A stretch of DNA of 64,000 nucleotides, from the NCBI RefSeq assembly GCF_011761355.1, contig NZ_JAASRW010000004.1, forward strand, positions 113,866 to 177,865, read 5' to 3'. The notes under the pieces are model-generated. The model did no database searches and was not told the DNA's origin. It saw only the letters and a program-made list of their open reading frames with translations. Position 1 is the first letter of the stretch, and each line of letters opens with the position of its first letter. Source of the DNA: Paenibacillus lupini. Lineage in GTDB: Bacteria > Bacillota > Bacilli > Paenibacillales > Paenibacillaceae. The translations under genes were made by a program, and so were the position numbers. Of this stretch, positions 26,912 through 35,938 are shown piece by piece.

Positions 26912-28093
26912 ATGTTCTATAAATTTGCCATATCAATGCTGTGCCTCCTGATGCTGACAGGCTGCTGGAGCAGAAGGGAGCTGAACGAGCTTCTGATAGT
27001 GCTGGGGATTGGGGTAGATTGGAAGGATGGACATTATCTTGTTTCGTACCAGGTTGTAAACCCAAGCGAGATCTCCAATCAGCAAAAAAGAGGGGATCGT
27101 CCGCCGAGCACTCTTTTTCAGGGAAGAGGAAGAACGTTGTTTGAGGCCGCCAGATCGGTTACCACCGAAGCACCGCGCAAGGTGTATTTAGGGCATTTGC
27201 AAATGTATGTGATCGGTGAGGAAGCAGCAAGAAGAGGCATTAACGAGTTAATAGACGTCTCCGCCCGCGATAATGAAACACGGCTGGATTTCAATATTAT
27301 CATCGCAAAAGGAAGCAAAGCGGAGGATGTTCTGAAGCTGTATACGCCGCTGGAGAAGCTGCCGAGCTACAGCATGCAGCAGTCGCTGCAGAACTCCGAG
27401 AAGAATTGGGCGCCAACGATTGCCGTGACGTTGGATGAGGTCATAAATAAGCTCTCTTCGCAAGGAAGCGAGCTTGCTTTGACCGGTATACGGATCATTG
27501 GCAGCCCTGAAGAAGGACAAACAAAGCAAAACATAGAGAAATTTATGCCGCCGAGCCGATTCCGCTATTCGGGTATTGCAGCATTCAAGAATGATAGGCT
27601 CATTGGCTGGCTAAACGAAAGGGAGAGCAGGGGCTATACCGATATTACGAATAATCTGGATAGTACTACGATCGCTGTACCATGCGGGGAACAGCGATAT
27701 TTAGGAGTAGAGGTGACTTCTTCGGATTCAAAAATCAAAACAAAGGTTGTAGACGGAAAACCGGAGGTGCAAGTTGACATCCGGACAGAAGGAAATGTCG
27801 TCGAGAGAACATGTGAGGATGTTGACTTATCCAAGCCTGAAACGATCGAGGAATTAGAGGTTAAAACGAAACAAATTATTCAATCTAATATTGAATCTGC
27901 CGTTGCACGGGCCAAGGGGATGAAGTCGGATATTTTTGGCTTTGGCACCCAGATGGAGAAAGAGCATCCTGCTTTCTGGAGCCAGGTCAAGGATCAATGG
28001 AGCGATGAATATTTTCCGGTGATTAAGGTTGATTACAAGATCCAGATGTTTATCCGGAATACCGGCACGGTAATGAATAGCACGATCAGATAA
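26912..28093 (+). CDS. Ger(x)C family germination lipoprotein, C subunit
   Basis: 393 residues. The signal ends in lipobox LTGC (Cys near residue 19), followed by WSRRELNELLIVLGIGVDW, the family's opening motif, and three alpha/beta domains. C subunits are lipid-anchored on the outer face of the spore inner membrane. The C-terminal region keeps the family pattern of a W-rich helix and VDYKIQMFIRNTG. It starts 13 bases after the A subunit gene. Confidence 0.9.
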   Translation: MFYKFAISMLCLLMLTGCWSRRELNELLIVLGIGVDWKDGHYLVSYQVVNPSEISNQQKRGDRPPSTLFQGRGRTLFEAARSVTTEAPRKVYLGHLQMYVIGEEAARRGINELIDVSARDNETRLDFNIIIAKGSKAEDVLKLYTPLEKLPSYSMQQSLQNSEKNWAPTIAVTLDEVINKLSSQGSELALTGIRIIGSPEEGQTKQNIEKFMPPSRFRYSGIAAFKNDRLIGWLNERESRGYTDITNNLDSTTIAVPCGEQRYLGVEVTSSDSKIKTKVVDGKPEVQVDIRTEGNVVERTCEDVDLSKPETIEELEVKTKQIIQSNIESAVARAKGMKSDIFGFGTQMEKEHPAFWSQVKDQWSDEYFPVIKVDYKIQMFIRNTGTVMNSTIR

Positions 28094-28113
28094 GGAAAGG
28101 GGAGCAGCAAGAG

Positions 28114-28335
28114 ATGGCATCCGTATTAGCGGTTCTGGCTCTAGCGGCGGGCATCTTCTGGCTGGAAGCGCCTGGTCTTATCCGCCGGAAGCAATTCCGC
28201 GAGCTAGTTATATTCCTTGTGCTTCTTTTGGCGGGAAGTACATTGTATAGTGCTCTGATGCTTCAAGTGAAGCTCCCCAATCCTTTTATGCTTGTCAAAT
28301 GGATGTACGAATGGACTGGGGGGGCAACAATGTAA
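28114..28335 (+). CDS. Small two-helix membrane protein, D-subunit-like
   Basis: 73 residues made almost entirely of two membrane helices, separated by RRKQFRE. It lies between the C and B subunit genes. Short two-helix D subunits are known in some germinant receptor operons and modulate receptor activity; assignment here rests on size, topology and position. Ribosome binding site AAAGGGGAG precedes the ATG. Confidence 0.7.
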   Translation: MASVLAVLALAAGIFWLEAPGLIRRKQFRELVIFLVLLLAGSTLYSALMLQVKLPNPFMLVKWMYEWTGGATM

Positions 28336-28356
28336 AGGGAAAGGGGGAAGTCAGGT

Positions 28357-29505
28357 ATGCAGATTTATAAGAATAGTAAAATATCGATCAGGCAGTTTTG
28401 CATCCTTATCATGATCGGAACGGTTGGCGATTCAATCCTTATTATGCCTACTATTACGGCGGTCTCCTCCAAGCAGGATGCCTGGCTGTCCATGCTGCTT
28501 GCCTTTATTGGCGGGCTTGCCACAGGCGGATTGTTCGCGGCTATTGCCAATAAGCTTCAGCGGGTAAGCTTATATGAAGCGATCCGGCAAAGGCTGGGCG
28601 TATGGTTCGGGGGCTTCTTTTTTCTTCTCTTTCTATTTGCCTCGTTTATGTGTTGTTTGACCTTGCTCAGCGAGATGAGCCAATTTATGACGATGCAATT
28701 GATGCCGGAGACTCCTGTTACGGCAATCATTTTGTTTTTTTTAACGGTCGTTATCATTGCTTACCGGTATGGGATCGAAGCTTATGCAAGAATGGGCGAG
28801 CTGCTGTTTCCGGTCTTTATGGGACTGTTTGTGATGCTTGTTGTCTTCCTGTTGCCCCAAGTGGAGTGGACGAATGTTAAACCAATTATGACGAAGGGTA
28901 TCCTTCCGATTATGTCCGGGGCACTGCCTGCTTATTGTACGGGGTTCGTTGAAATGGTTGTGCTGCTTATGCTTGTTCCGTATGTTGCAGGCAACAGCAA
29001 GCTGACGAAACCGATTCTGACGGGCTTTGCAGTAGGGGGCATGGTCCTATTCCTGATTGTACTCCTCTGTGTCTTTGTACTCGGGCCAAGCCTGATGGAG
29101 ACCAAATATTATCCAACCTTTGTTCTCGCCCAGAAAATTATGATCGGTCATTTTCTTGAACGAATAGAGGCGGTCATGGCCTTTTTATGGATTATTACGG
29201 TATTTTACAAAACCGTGCTTCATTTTTTCACCATTACGACGGGCCTTGCGCAAGTATTTCAACTGCAGGAGAGCAAGATGCTGACCATTCCTCTTGGCAT
29301 GATTTTGCTGGTTGGAACGGTTGTAGGTACACCCAATATCGTCATTTACAACAAGATCCTGATTGAGTATTATCCGTGGTTTGATCTAACCTTTTTCCTT
29401 GTGCTGCCGCTCATTATTCTGTGTCTCTTGCTGGCATTCAAGCCGAAACAGCAGAAGAAGCAGCAGCAACAGCGGGAGCAGCAACAGCAGCAACAACAAA
29501 ATTAG
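28357..29505 (+). CDS. GerAB/spore germination permease, B subunit
   Basis: 382 residues with about ten membrane segments, a member of the endospore germination permease family (amino acid-polyamine-organocation superfamily), the subunit that binds germinant. It opens with ISIRQFCILIMIGTVGDSIL, typical of GerAB/GerKB. Unusually, the last 20 residues are a low-complexity Lys/Gln tail encoded by CAG/CAA repeats (29449-29502). Last gene of the operon; no clear terminator was seen before the next gene. Confidence 0.88.
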   Translation: MQIYKNSKISIRQFCILIMIGTVGDSILIMPTITAVSSKQDAWLSMLLAFIGGLATGGLFAAIANKLQRVSLYEAIRQRLGVWFGGFFFLLFLFASFMCCLTLLSEMSQFMTMQLMPETPVTAIILFFLTVVIIAYRYGIEAYARMGELLFPVFMGLFVMLVVFLLPQVEWTNVKPIMTKGILPIMSGALPAYCTGFVEMVVLLMLVPYVAGNSKLTKPILTGFAVGGMVLFLIVLLCVFVLGPSLMETKYYPTFVLAQKIMIGHFLERIEAVMAFLWIITVFYKTVLHFFTITTGLAQVFQLQESKMLTIPLGMILLVGTVVGTPNIVIYNKILIEYYPWFDLTFFLVLPLIILCLLLAFKPKQQKKQQQQREQQQQQQQN

Positions 29506-29577
29506 GCGAAATTTTTTCCAAAAAACTCTTGTTCTTGGCGCGTGAGCATGTTAATATGGGTCTATAAATAATAAAAC

Positions 29578-29593
29578 ATGAAATATGAAATAT
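29578..29593. promoter_or_regulatory. Candidate NrtR-type operator before the Nudix regulator gene
   Basis: ATGAAATATGAAATAT repeats the half-site ATGAAATA found as an inverted repeat at 30438-30458. It lies 16 bases before the regulator's start codon, a position expected for autoregulation. Confidence 0.45.
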
Positions 29594-29609
29594 TATAGAG
29601 GTGACCCTA

Positions 29610-30401
29610 ATGGCACGCTACAATTCCGAAGAAGAAGTTCTCGCCAATTACGATCCGAAGAAATATCGGACACCAGATGGCTATACAAGTGATATTGCCG
29701 TATTCACAATCATTAGCGAGCCGATCGCTCCAAATAAACCGCCGAAGAGGATACTTAAGCTGATGCTGATTCGCCGGGCCCAGCTTGATGGTGAAGGAAA
29801 CCCGAATATTGAAGGTGGGAAATGGGCGCTGCCAGGAGGGTTTATCGATCCTGAAGAAATTGCCTACGAAGCAGCAAAGCGTGAGTTATCGGAGGAGACA
29901 GGTGTTGAGGGCATTCACATTCAACACTACGGTGTCTACGATAAGCTTGGCCGGGATAAGCGAGGCTGGATTATATCCAACGCCCATTACGCCATTGTCC
30001 CGGAAGATTATCTGGAGAAACGCAAAGCAGCAGATGATGCTGAGGATGTTGCCTTGTTCACGATCGAGGAGCTCAAGGAGCTGAATCTGGCCTTTGACCA
30101 CCGTGAAGTTATCCAGGATGCGTACCAAATTATTCGGCAGCATATGCTGCTCTCTACGGTTGCACGCAACTTCCTGCCGCAAGAATTTACGTTAAGTGAA
30201 TTGCAAAGTGTGCTCCTGACTGTCACGGACAGCCCGAAGGTTGCGAAATATTCGACGTTCCGCAATCGTGCAGAGAGACTCCCGTTCATCGAAGTTGTGA
30301 AGACAGATGGCGAGACAAAAACTACATCAAGAAACTCCAAGCGGCCATCAAATTTGTATCGGTTCAAAGAGGGTGAACCACTGGAGTCCATCTACTTCTA
30401 A
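29610..30401 (+). CDS. NrtR-like Nudix regulator/hydrolase of NAD metabolism
   Basis: About 263 residues. An N-terminal Nudix domain carries a complete Nudix box (GFIDPEEIAYEAAKRELSEE, then TGV; near residues 75-97), so hydrolysis is possible. The C-terminal winged helix (FLPQEFTLSELQSVLLTV...) matches the DNA-binding half of NrtR regulators. ATG 29610 is preferred over GTG 29601, which overlaps GAGGTGA. NrtR proteins repress NAD synthesis genes and respond to ADP-ribose. The four genes downstream all belong to NAD salvage, which supports the assignment. Confidence 0.8.
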   Translation: MARYNSEEEVLANYDPKKYRTPDGYTSDIAVFTIISEPIAPNKPPKRILKLMLIRRAQLDGEGNPNIEGGKWALPGGFIDPEEIAYEAAKRELSEETGVEGIHIQHYGVYDKLGRDKRGWIISNAHYAIVPEDYLEKRKAADDAEDVALFTIEELKELNLAFDHREVIQDAYQIIRQHMLLSTVARNFLPQEFTLSELQSVLLTVTDSPKVAKYSTFRNRAERLPFIEVVKTDGETKTTSRNSKRPSNLYRFKEGEPLESIYF

Positions 30402-30437
30402 GGGTATTGTCACATTACCTGTTCTTTTTAGAAATAA

Positions 30438-30458
30438 TATTTCATAAATCATGAAATA
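30438..30458. promoter_or_regulatory. Candidate NrtR-type operator before the NAD salvage operon
   Basis: TATTTCAT and ATGAAATA form a perfect inverted repeat with a five-base centre, 25 bases before the nicotinamidase-like start. The same half-site is doubled at 29578-29593. Confidence 0.55.
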
Positions 30459-30482
30459 AGGAATATGGGGAGAGAATTTGAG

Positions 30483-31409
30483 ATGACGACAAATAATCTG
30501 ATCATTACTCCGTTTGAGCGGCTGTTCCAAGTGCAGGAGATTGGCGGTAAAAGCTCCATTACCATTAATGAAGTACTGGCTCAAGCGGCTGAAGAGCAGT
30601 TTACACCAGCAAGCGAAGATATCGATCGGAACCTGCTGCTGGTCATCGATCAGCAGAACAGCTTCATCGAAGGCGGGGATTTAGGCGTACCTGGCTCAGT
30701 ACAAGACACTGCTCGAATTGGAAAATTTATGTATCAAAATTTGCATAAAATCACACAAATAGCGTTGACGAAGGATGTTCATACACCGCTGCAAATTTTC
30801 CATCCTTGCTGGTGGAAGGACCGAGATGGGCAGCATCCGAGGCCTGTTGAGACGGTCATAACAGTCGAGTCAGTTATAAGTGGAGAGTGGACGCCCGTCT
30901 TCTCGCCGGAAGAGAGCCTAGCTTATCTTCATGAGCTGAAGCGTGGTGGGAAGCGGGAGCTCCGAATTTGGCCTTATCATTGCCTTGAAGGAACAAACGG
31001 CGTGGAATTCGAGAGCCAATTCATGAATCTTGTCTACTTCCATACTGGAGTTAGAAGAAGCACACCGGTTATTTTGGCGAAAGGGCAGGATCCTTTAAGC
31101 GAGATGTACGGAGCATTCTATCGGGAGGATGGCGTAGCAAGTGAAGCCAATCGAGCTTTCCTCGATGGAATGCTGGCATACAGCAACATATATATTGCAG
31201 GTCAAGCGTTATCGCACTGCGTACTCGATACTTTGAAGCATATCCTGGAGCATCATGCGGCGAACCGGACTTTTACGAGCAGCATTCATCTGCTTATAGA
31301 TTGCTCGAGCCCGATTCCGGGCACTGAACAGCTGACGGAAGCTGCAATTAAAGAGTTAGTTAATCAATATGGCATTCAGCTTGTGGAAGCAGAAGGCCTG
31401 AACATATAA
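30483..31409 (+). CDS. Nicotinamidase-like cysteine hydrolase
   Basis: About 308 residues of the isochorismatase-like hydrolase fold. The catalytic Asp is in LLLVIDQQNSF, the Lys in ALTKDVH, and the nucleophile Cys in AGQALSHCVLDTL, so the triad looks complete. It is much longer than typical PncA (about 180-210 residues), with a 50-residue N-terminal extension. ATG 30483 is set by GGGGAGAG eight bases upstream. In this operon it most likely deamidates nicotinamide to nicotinate, feeding pncB next door. Confidence 0.75.
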   Translation: MTTNNLIITPFERLFQVQEIGGKSSITINEVLAQAAEEQFTPASEDIDRNLLLVIDQQNSFIEGGDLGVPGSVQDTARIGKFMYQNLHKITQIALTKDVHTPLQIFHPCWWKDRDGQHPRPVETVITVESVISGEWTPVFSPEESLAYLHELKRGGKRELRIWPYHCLEGTNGVEFESQFMNLVYFHTGVRRSTPVILAKGQDPLSEMYGAFYREDGVASEANRAFLDGMLAYSNIYIAGQALSHCVLDTLKHILEHHAANRTFTSSIHLLIDCSSPIPGTEQLTEAAIKELVNQYGIQLVEAEGLNI

Positions 31410-31429
31410 CAAAGCGGAGGTAATGGGAG

Positions 31430-32935
31430 ATGGAGAACATGAAGGTTACTACAAAGCAGTATACGGACGACAGCCTCGCGCTGCATACCGATCTATACCA
31501 GGTTAATATGGTGGAGACATACTGGGCAGAGGGGATGAGTGAGCGGAAAGCGGTGTTTGAACTCTTTTTCCGCAAGCTGCCTTTCGGAAATGGTTATGCC
31601 ATATTCGCTGGACTGCAGAAAATTATTGAATATGTGCAGAGCTTTGAATTCTCGGCGTCCGATATCGCTTATTTGAAGGATGAGCTTGGTTATGAGGAGG
31701 ATTTCCTAGAGTACCTTGGGAAGCTTCGCTTCAACGGTAAAATAACCGCAATGCGTGAAGGGGAGCTCGTATTTGGTAATGAAGCGATTCTTCGTGTGGA
31801 AGGAACGCTGGCGGAAGCTCAGTTTATTGAGACTGCGCTGCTCAACATCGTTAATTACCAGACCTTAATTGCAACAAAAGCATCGAGAATCCGCAATGTG
31901 ATAGGAGAAGATGCGCCGCTTCTCGAGTTCGGAACACGTCGTGCCCATGAGATGGACGCTGCACTGTGGGGATCGCGGGCTGCGATTATTGGCGGCTGCG
32001 ATGCGACATCCAATGTACGCTGCGGCAAGCTGTTTGGCGCGAAAGTGTCGGGTACCCATGCACATGCCATGGTGCAGGCGATGCTGGATGAATATGAAGC
32101 TTTTCTCCGGTATGCGAGACGCCAGAAGCAGATGAACCGCAAATGTGTGTTCTTAATTGATACGTACGATACGCTTAAATCGGGAATTCATAACGCCATT
32201 CGAGTTGTGCAGGAGCTTGATATTAAAGACTTGTTCGAAGGTGTTCGGCTTGATTCAGGCGATCTCGCTTATCTGTCGAAGGAAGTCCGCAAGCTGCTTG
32301 ATAAAGCGGGCTTCAAGCAGACGAGAATCTACGCGTCGAATGATCTAGATGAATATACGATTATGAATCTTCAGTCGCAAGGGGCTGTTATTGATGCATG
32401 GGGAATTGGTACAAAGCTTATTACCGCGTATGATCAGCCGGCGTTAGGTGCAGTCTATAAAATTGTGGCGATTGAAGATGAAACTGGAAATATGGTCGAT
32501 ACGATCAAAATTTCGGGTAATCCAGAGAAAGTGACAACACCAGGCGTTAAGAAGCTGTACCGGATTATTAATCTGGTGAATCAACGTTCGGAGGGCGATT
32601 ATATCGCACTGGAGGACGAGAAGCCGCAGGAGGAAGGACGTCTGAAGATGTTCCATCCTGTCTACACTTATATCAGCAAATTCGTGACGAATTATGAGGC
32701 GAGGGAGCTTCATGCGGATATTTTCGTAGATGGCAAGCTGGTCTACGAGCTGCCGCAGCTGTACGAGGTGCAGGCTTATGCGAAGGGGAATCTGGGACTT
32801 CTGTGGGACGAATACAAGCGTAATCAGAATCCGGAGGCTTATCCGGTTGATCTAAGCCAGCGCTGCTGGGATAACAAGATGAACCTCATTCATGCGATGA
32901 AGGAGAAGGCGGAAGGAGTGGCAAAAGCCCAATGA
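31430..32935 (+). CDS. pncB: Nicotinate phosphoribosyltransferase
   Basis: 501 residues, normal for the Gram-positive long type. The start region SLALHTDLYQVNMVETYW is characteristic, and later motifs include LEFGTRRAHEMDAALWGSRA (near residue 165), HAMVQAM (near 210) and FEGVRLDSGDLAYLSKEVRK (near 270). It converts nicotinate and PRPP to nicotinate mononucleotide. GGAGG lies nine bases before the ATG. Its last four bases overlap the nadD start (ATGA). Confidence 0.95.
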   Translation: MENMKVTTKQYTDDSLALHTDLYQVNMVETYWAEGMSERKAVFELFFRKLPFGNGYAIFAGLQKIIEYVQSFEFSASDIAYLKDELGYEEDFLEYLGKLRFNGKITAMREGELVFGNEAILRVEGTLAEAQFIETALLNIVNYQTLIATKASRIRNVIGEDAPLLEFGTRRAHEMDAALWGSRAAIIGGCDATSNVRCGKLFGAKVSGTHAHAMVQAMLDEYEAFLRYARRQKQMNRKCVFLIDTYDTLKSGIHNAIRVVQELDIKDLFEGVRLDSGDLAYLSKEVRKLLDKAGFKQTRIYASNDLDEYTIMNLQSQGAVIDAWGIGTKLITAYDQPALGAVYKIVAIEDETGNMVDTIKISGNPEKVTTPGVKKLYRIINLVNQRSEGDYIALEDEKPQEEGRLKMFHPVYTYISKFVTNYEARELHADIFVDGKLVYELPQLYEVQAYAKGNLGLLWDEYKRNQNPEAYPVDLSQRCWDNKMNLIHAMKEKAEGVAKAQ

Positions 32936-33564
32936 CAGTGAGCAAAGACCCGCGTAAAATCGGCATTTACGGCTCATCGTTTGACCCCATTACGAATGTA
33001 CATTTATGGACAGCATCGACAGTGGCACATCGTAAAAGCTTGGATCTCGTTATTTTTCTTCCTTCCTCAAGCATGAGGCATGACAAGAAGACAAGTACAT
33101 CCGATGAGCATCGGGTAAACATGATTAACCTCGCGATTGGTGACAATCTGAAGTTCGTTATGGATCCGTATGAGCTGCACGTACTAGCTGGCATGCAGTA
33201 TACGTTCCATACGATGCGGCATTTTCGTGAGAAATACCCGGAGGATGAGCTCTATTTTATTATGGGAGCCGACCTTCTGGTCGATATTTCGGAGGGCAAA
33301 TGGTCGCATGAGAAAGAATTGATAGAGGAAAATAAGTTTATCATAATGGCACGTAATGGCATTGATATGACGGAAGCGATATCCCGTTCGCCATTGCTCC
33401 GTAATCATGATGATGGCCGTTTCCAACTAATGAGCAAAGGGCTAGCGATGGAGATCAGCTCGACCTATATCCGGGATGAGTTCGGACGAGGCGGGGAGCC
33501 AAGATATTTGCTGCCGGATGCTTGTTATGACTATATTAAGAAGAATGGCTTGTACCGCAATTAA
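32932..33564 (+). CDS. nadD: Nicotinate-nucleotide adenylyltransferase
   Basis: 210 residues. The nucleotidyltransferase fold is shown by GIYGSSFDPITNVH at the N-terminus and ISSTYIRDEF near residue 183. The usual HxGH of NadD is replaced by T-N-V-H, an unusual variant that keeps only the last His. PDELYFIMGADL-like and W-S-H-E-K segments fit the family. It adenylates nicotinate mononucleotide. It overlaps pncB by four bases and is followed by nadE. Confidence 0.85.
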   Translation: MTVSKDPRKIGIYGSSFDPITNVHLWTASTVAHRKSLDLVIFLPSSSMRHDKKTSTSDEHRVNMINLAIGDNLKFVMDPYELHVLAGMQYTFHTMRHFREKYPEDELYFIMGADLLVDISEGKWSHEKELIEENKFIIMARNGIDMTEAISRSPLLRNHDDGRFQLMSKGLAMEISSTYIRDEFGRGGEPRYLLPDACYDYIKKNGLYRN

Positions 33565-33589
33565 CCAAAAATGAAGGAGGCGCATGGTG

Positions 33590-34429
33590 ATGACCTTGCA
33601 GCAGCAGATTATTGATAAATTGGGTGTAAAGGCGCAAATTGATGCGCAGGAAGAGATTCGGAAAACAATTAATTTCATTAAAGACTACATGGTATTCGCG
33701 AGAAAAGCAGCGCTTGTTCTGGGTATTTCGGGAGGACAGGATTCGACACTTGCCGGCAAGCTTTGCCAAATGGCCGTCGATGAATTGAACGATGAATCGG
33801 GAGAAAAGACCTACCGATTTATCCCTGTCCGCTTGCCTTATGGCAATCAAAAGGATGAACAGGATGCGCAGGATGCGATTGCTTTTATTGGTGCGGATGG
33901 CTTTATTACGATCAATATTAAAGCAGCAGTAGATGCGGGAATGGCGGAATATGAAGCACGGACAGGGAAGAAATTAAGCGACTTTACGAAGGGTAATCGG
34001 AAGGCCAGAGAGCGGATGATTGCGCAGTTTGAGATCGCTGCGGAAGAGAATGGACTGGTCATTGGTACAGATCATGCGGCCGAGGCGATTACCGGCTTTT
34101 ACACGAAATTTGGCGACGGTGCGGCGGATCTGACTCCACTCTACCGATTGAACAAACGGCAAGGAAAACAACTCCTCAAGGAGCTTGGCTGCCCGGAGCA
34201 TCTCTACCTGAAGACACCTACTGCCGACCTGGAAGAAAATAAGCCGCAGCTCGCTGATGAAGTGGCACTTGGTGTGACCTATGACGATATCGATAACTAC
34301 TTGGAGGGCAAGGAAATCGCAGAGGAGGATCGTCAAAAGATCGAAAATTGGTACACTCGTACAATTCATAAACGGGAGCAGCCAGTAACGGTATTTGATG
34401 ATTGGTGGAAGGTTATTGCTGATAAATAA
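33590..34429 (+). CDS. nadE: Ammonia-dependent NAD synthetase
   Basis: About 279 residues, the usual size for the ammonia-dependent form with no glutaminase domain. The P-loop is [15 protein letters not shown] (near residue 45), and later motifs [19 protein letters not shown] and [17 protein letters not shown] are present. ATG 33590 is favoured because AAGGAGG (33574-33580) lies nine bases upstream; ATG 33584 would leave three. It completes the nicotinamide-to-NAD route, and a terminator follows. Confidence 0.93.
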   Translation: MTLQQQIIDKLGVKAQIDAQEEIRKTINFIKDYMVFARKAALVLGISGGQDSTLAGKLCQMAVDELNDESGEKTYRFIPVRLPYGNQKDEQDAQDAIAFIGADGFITINIKAAVDAGMAEYEARTGKKLSDFTKGNRKARERMIAQFEIAAEENGLVIGTDHAAEAITGFYTKFGDGAADLTPLYRLNKRQGKQLLKELGCPEHLYLKTPTADLEENKPQLADEVALGVTYDDIDNYLEGKEIAEEDRQKIENWYTRTIHKREQPVTVFDDWWKVIADK

Positions 34430-34444
34430 GAGGGTGAAACACGA

Positions 34445-34477
34445 AGTCTGTCCCAGTAAATGGGGCAGGCTTTTTTG
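34445..34477 (+). terminator. Rho-independent terminator of the NAD salvage operon
   Basis: AGTCTGTCCC pairs with GGGGCAGGCT (two G-U pairs) around seven bases, followed by T6. Confidence 0.9.
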
Positions 34478-34613
34478 TTAGGAAAAAGGGAATTTAATAT
34501 ATAGTCCATTAATACTAAATGAAAATAATTGTAAGAGATTGTTTTTATTTTCTGAAATATCTGCTATTCTACTGTTGATCTTGATCAGCTAATGGATTGG
34601 GGAGTGAATCATT

Positions 34614-35669
34614 TTGAAACCGGTTACAGTGTATGATATTGCCAAGGAAGCTAATGTATCGGTTGCAACGGTGTCTCGCGTTTTGAACAACACCGCCCCT
34701 GTGAAAAAGTCTACGAGAGATCGCATTGTAGAATTGATGAACAAGTACCAGTTTCAACCTAATGCATTAGCTCGAAGTTTGTCGAAGAAGGAAACAGGGA
34801 TGATCGGCATTATTTTGCCGGACATTACGAATCCTTTCTTTCCGGCTGTACTTGCCGGGCTTGAGCAGGAGGCAAGGAGCAAAGGTTACACGTTCTTTCT
34901 ATGCGATACGGTGTCGACGAACGGGGATTCGAAGGAGCAATATGAACGTGAATCACAATATCTCAGCCTGCTGATTGAGAAGCAGGTAGACGGTATTGTT
35001 ATGATTGGCGGACGGATTAATCTAGCGAGGCCTAGCGAAAGCATGGTAACCGAAGTGGTTGATATAAGCAAACGTGTACCAACCCTGCTTATTAACGGTC
35101 ATTTGCCAGGTCAGAATATCCATTCGATCTGTGTGGATGAACGCGAGGGAGGGGAACTTGCTACGCAGCATCTGATTGACCTTGGTCATAGAGATATTGG
35201 ATTCATCGGCGGCTACCAGAGCATGGCGAACTCAATCCACCGTGTACAAGGTTTTGTGAAGACGATGGAGAAGAATGGGCTTAAGGTGCGCAAGGAATGG
35301 ATTCTTGACGGAGGTTTTTCCGTTGAGAAGGGGAAGTTGTTTATGAATCATCTGCTTAGTCTGCCCGAGCGGCCTACTGCGTTATTTTGCGCGAATGATC
35401 TCGTAGCCATTGGTGCGCTTAAGTCAGCTTATAATGCTGGTCTTCGTGTGCCGGAAGACTTATCTTTAGTTGGGTTTGATGATGTTCCATATGCGTCGAA
35501 CAGCATACCCGAGTTAACAACGGTCTCTCTTAAATGCTATGACGTAGGCAAATCTGCAGCCGAACATTTGCATCAGATGATTACGAAAAATAAGGTAAGC
35601 AGGAAGACCAAGATCAGGCCGGAACTTGTCATAAGAGAGTCGACAGCCCCTCCAAAAGGACTAAATTGA
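34614..35669 (+). CDS. LacI family transcriptional regulator
   Basis: 351 residues: an N-terminal helix-turn-helix (VYDIAKEANVSVATVSRVLN), a hinge helix (NALARSLSKKETGMIGIILP) and a periplasmic-binding-like ligand domain. TTG 34614 is the start, with GGGGAG nine bases upstream. The next gene is a GH35 glycosidase preceded by two mirror-image palindromes, the likely operators. It probably represses the beta-galactosidase/transport genes until a galactoside inducer appears. Confidence 0.92.
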   Translation: MKPVTVYDIAKEANVSVATVSRVLNNTAPVKKSTRDRIVELMNKYQFQPNALARSLSKKETGMIGIILPDITNPFFPAVLAGLEQEARSKGYTFFLCDTVSTNGDSKEQYERESQYLSLLIEKQVDGIVMIGGRINLARPSESMVTEVVDISKRVPTLLINGHLPGQNIHSICVDEREGGELATQHLIDLGHRDIGFIGGYQSMANSIHRVQGFVKTMEKNGLKVRKEWILDGGFSVEKGKLFMNHLLSLPERPTALFCANDLVAIGALKSAYNAGLRVPEDLSLVGFDDVPYASNSIPELTTVSLKCYDVGKSAAEHLHQMITKNKVSRKTKIRPELVIRESTAPPKGLN

Positions 35670-35698
35670 AGTTCTAGAAAAATATTTCAAAAAACTAA

Positions 35699-35728
35699 TT
35701 GACAACGCTTTCAATTGTGATTTATTAT
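35699..35728 (+). promoter_or_regulatory. Promoter with overlapping cre site before the GH35 gene
   Basis: TTGACA (35699-35704) and TATTAT (35723-35728) form a promoter with 18-base spacing. TGACAACGCTTTCA (35700-35713), read on the minus strand as TGAAAGCGTTGTCA, fits the CcpA cre consensus TGWAANCGNTNWCA at every position. It covers the -35 box, so glucose repression by CcpA is expected. Confidence 0.75.
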
Positions 35729-35763
35729 CAAGGTGTCAAGTAATCCACTGTCCGAACAAAAAA

Positions 35764-35777
35764 TGAAACCCGTTTCA
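35764..35777. promoter_or_regulatory. LacI-type operator 1
   Basis: TGAAACCCGTTTCA has TGAAAC/GTTTCA arms around a two-base centre, about 30 bases after the predicted transcription start. It is the exact reverse complement of operator 2. Confidence 0.7.
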
Positions 35778-35886
35778 ATGTAACCGGCTATCATCATATT
35801 TTCCCAAAGAATGCACGTGAGAATACCGTAATCAAAAACAATTATTGTTTTGTCGGATCTAATGTGTATTTTATTTTAACTAAAAA

Positions 35887-35900
35887 TGAAACGGGTTTCA
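35887..35900. promoter_or_regulatory. LacI-type operator 2
   Basis: TGAAACGGGTTTCA, followed directly by another half-site (TGAAAC at 35901-35906). It lies 123 bases from operator 1 and 38 bases before the GH35 start codon. The pair would suit DNA looping by a LacI-family protein. Confidence 0.7.
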
Positions 35901-35938
35901 TGAAACGGGATACATAGCAATAGATCGGGGGTTATCTC

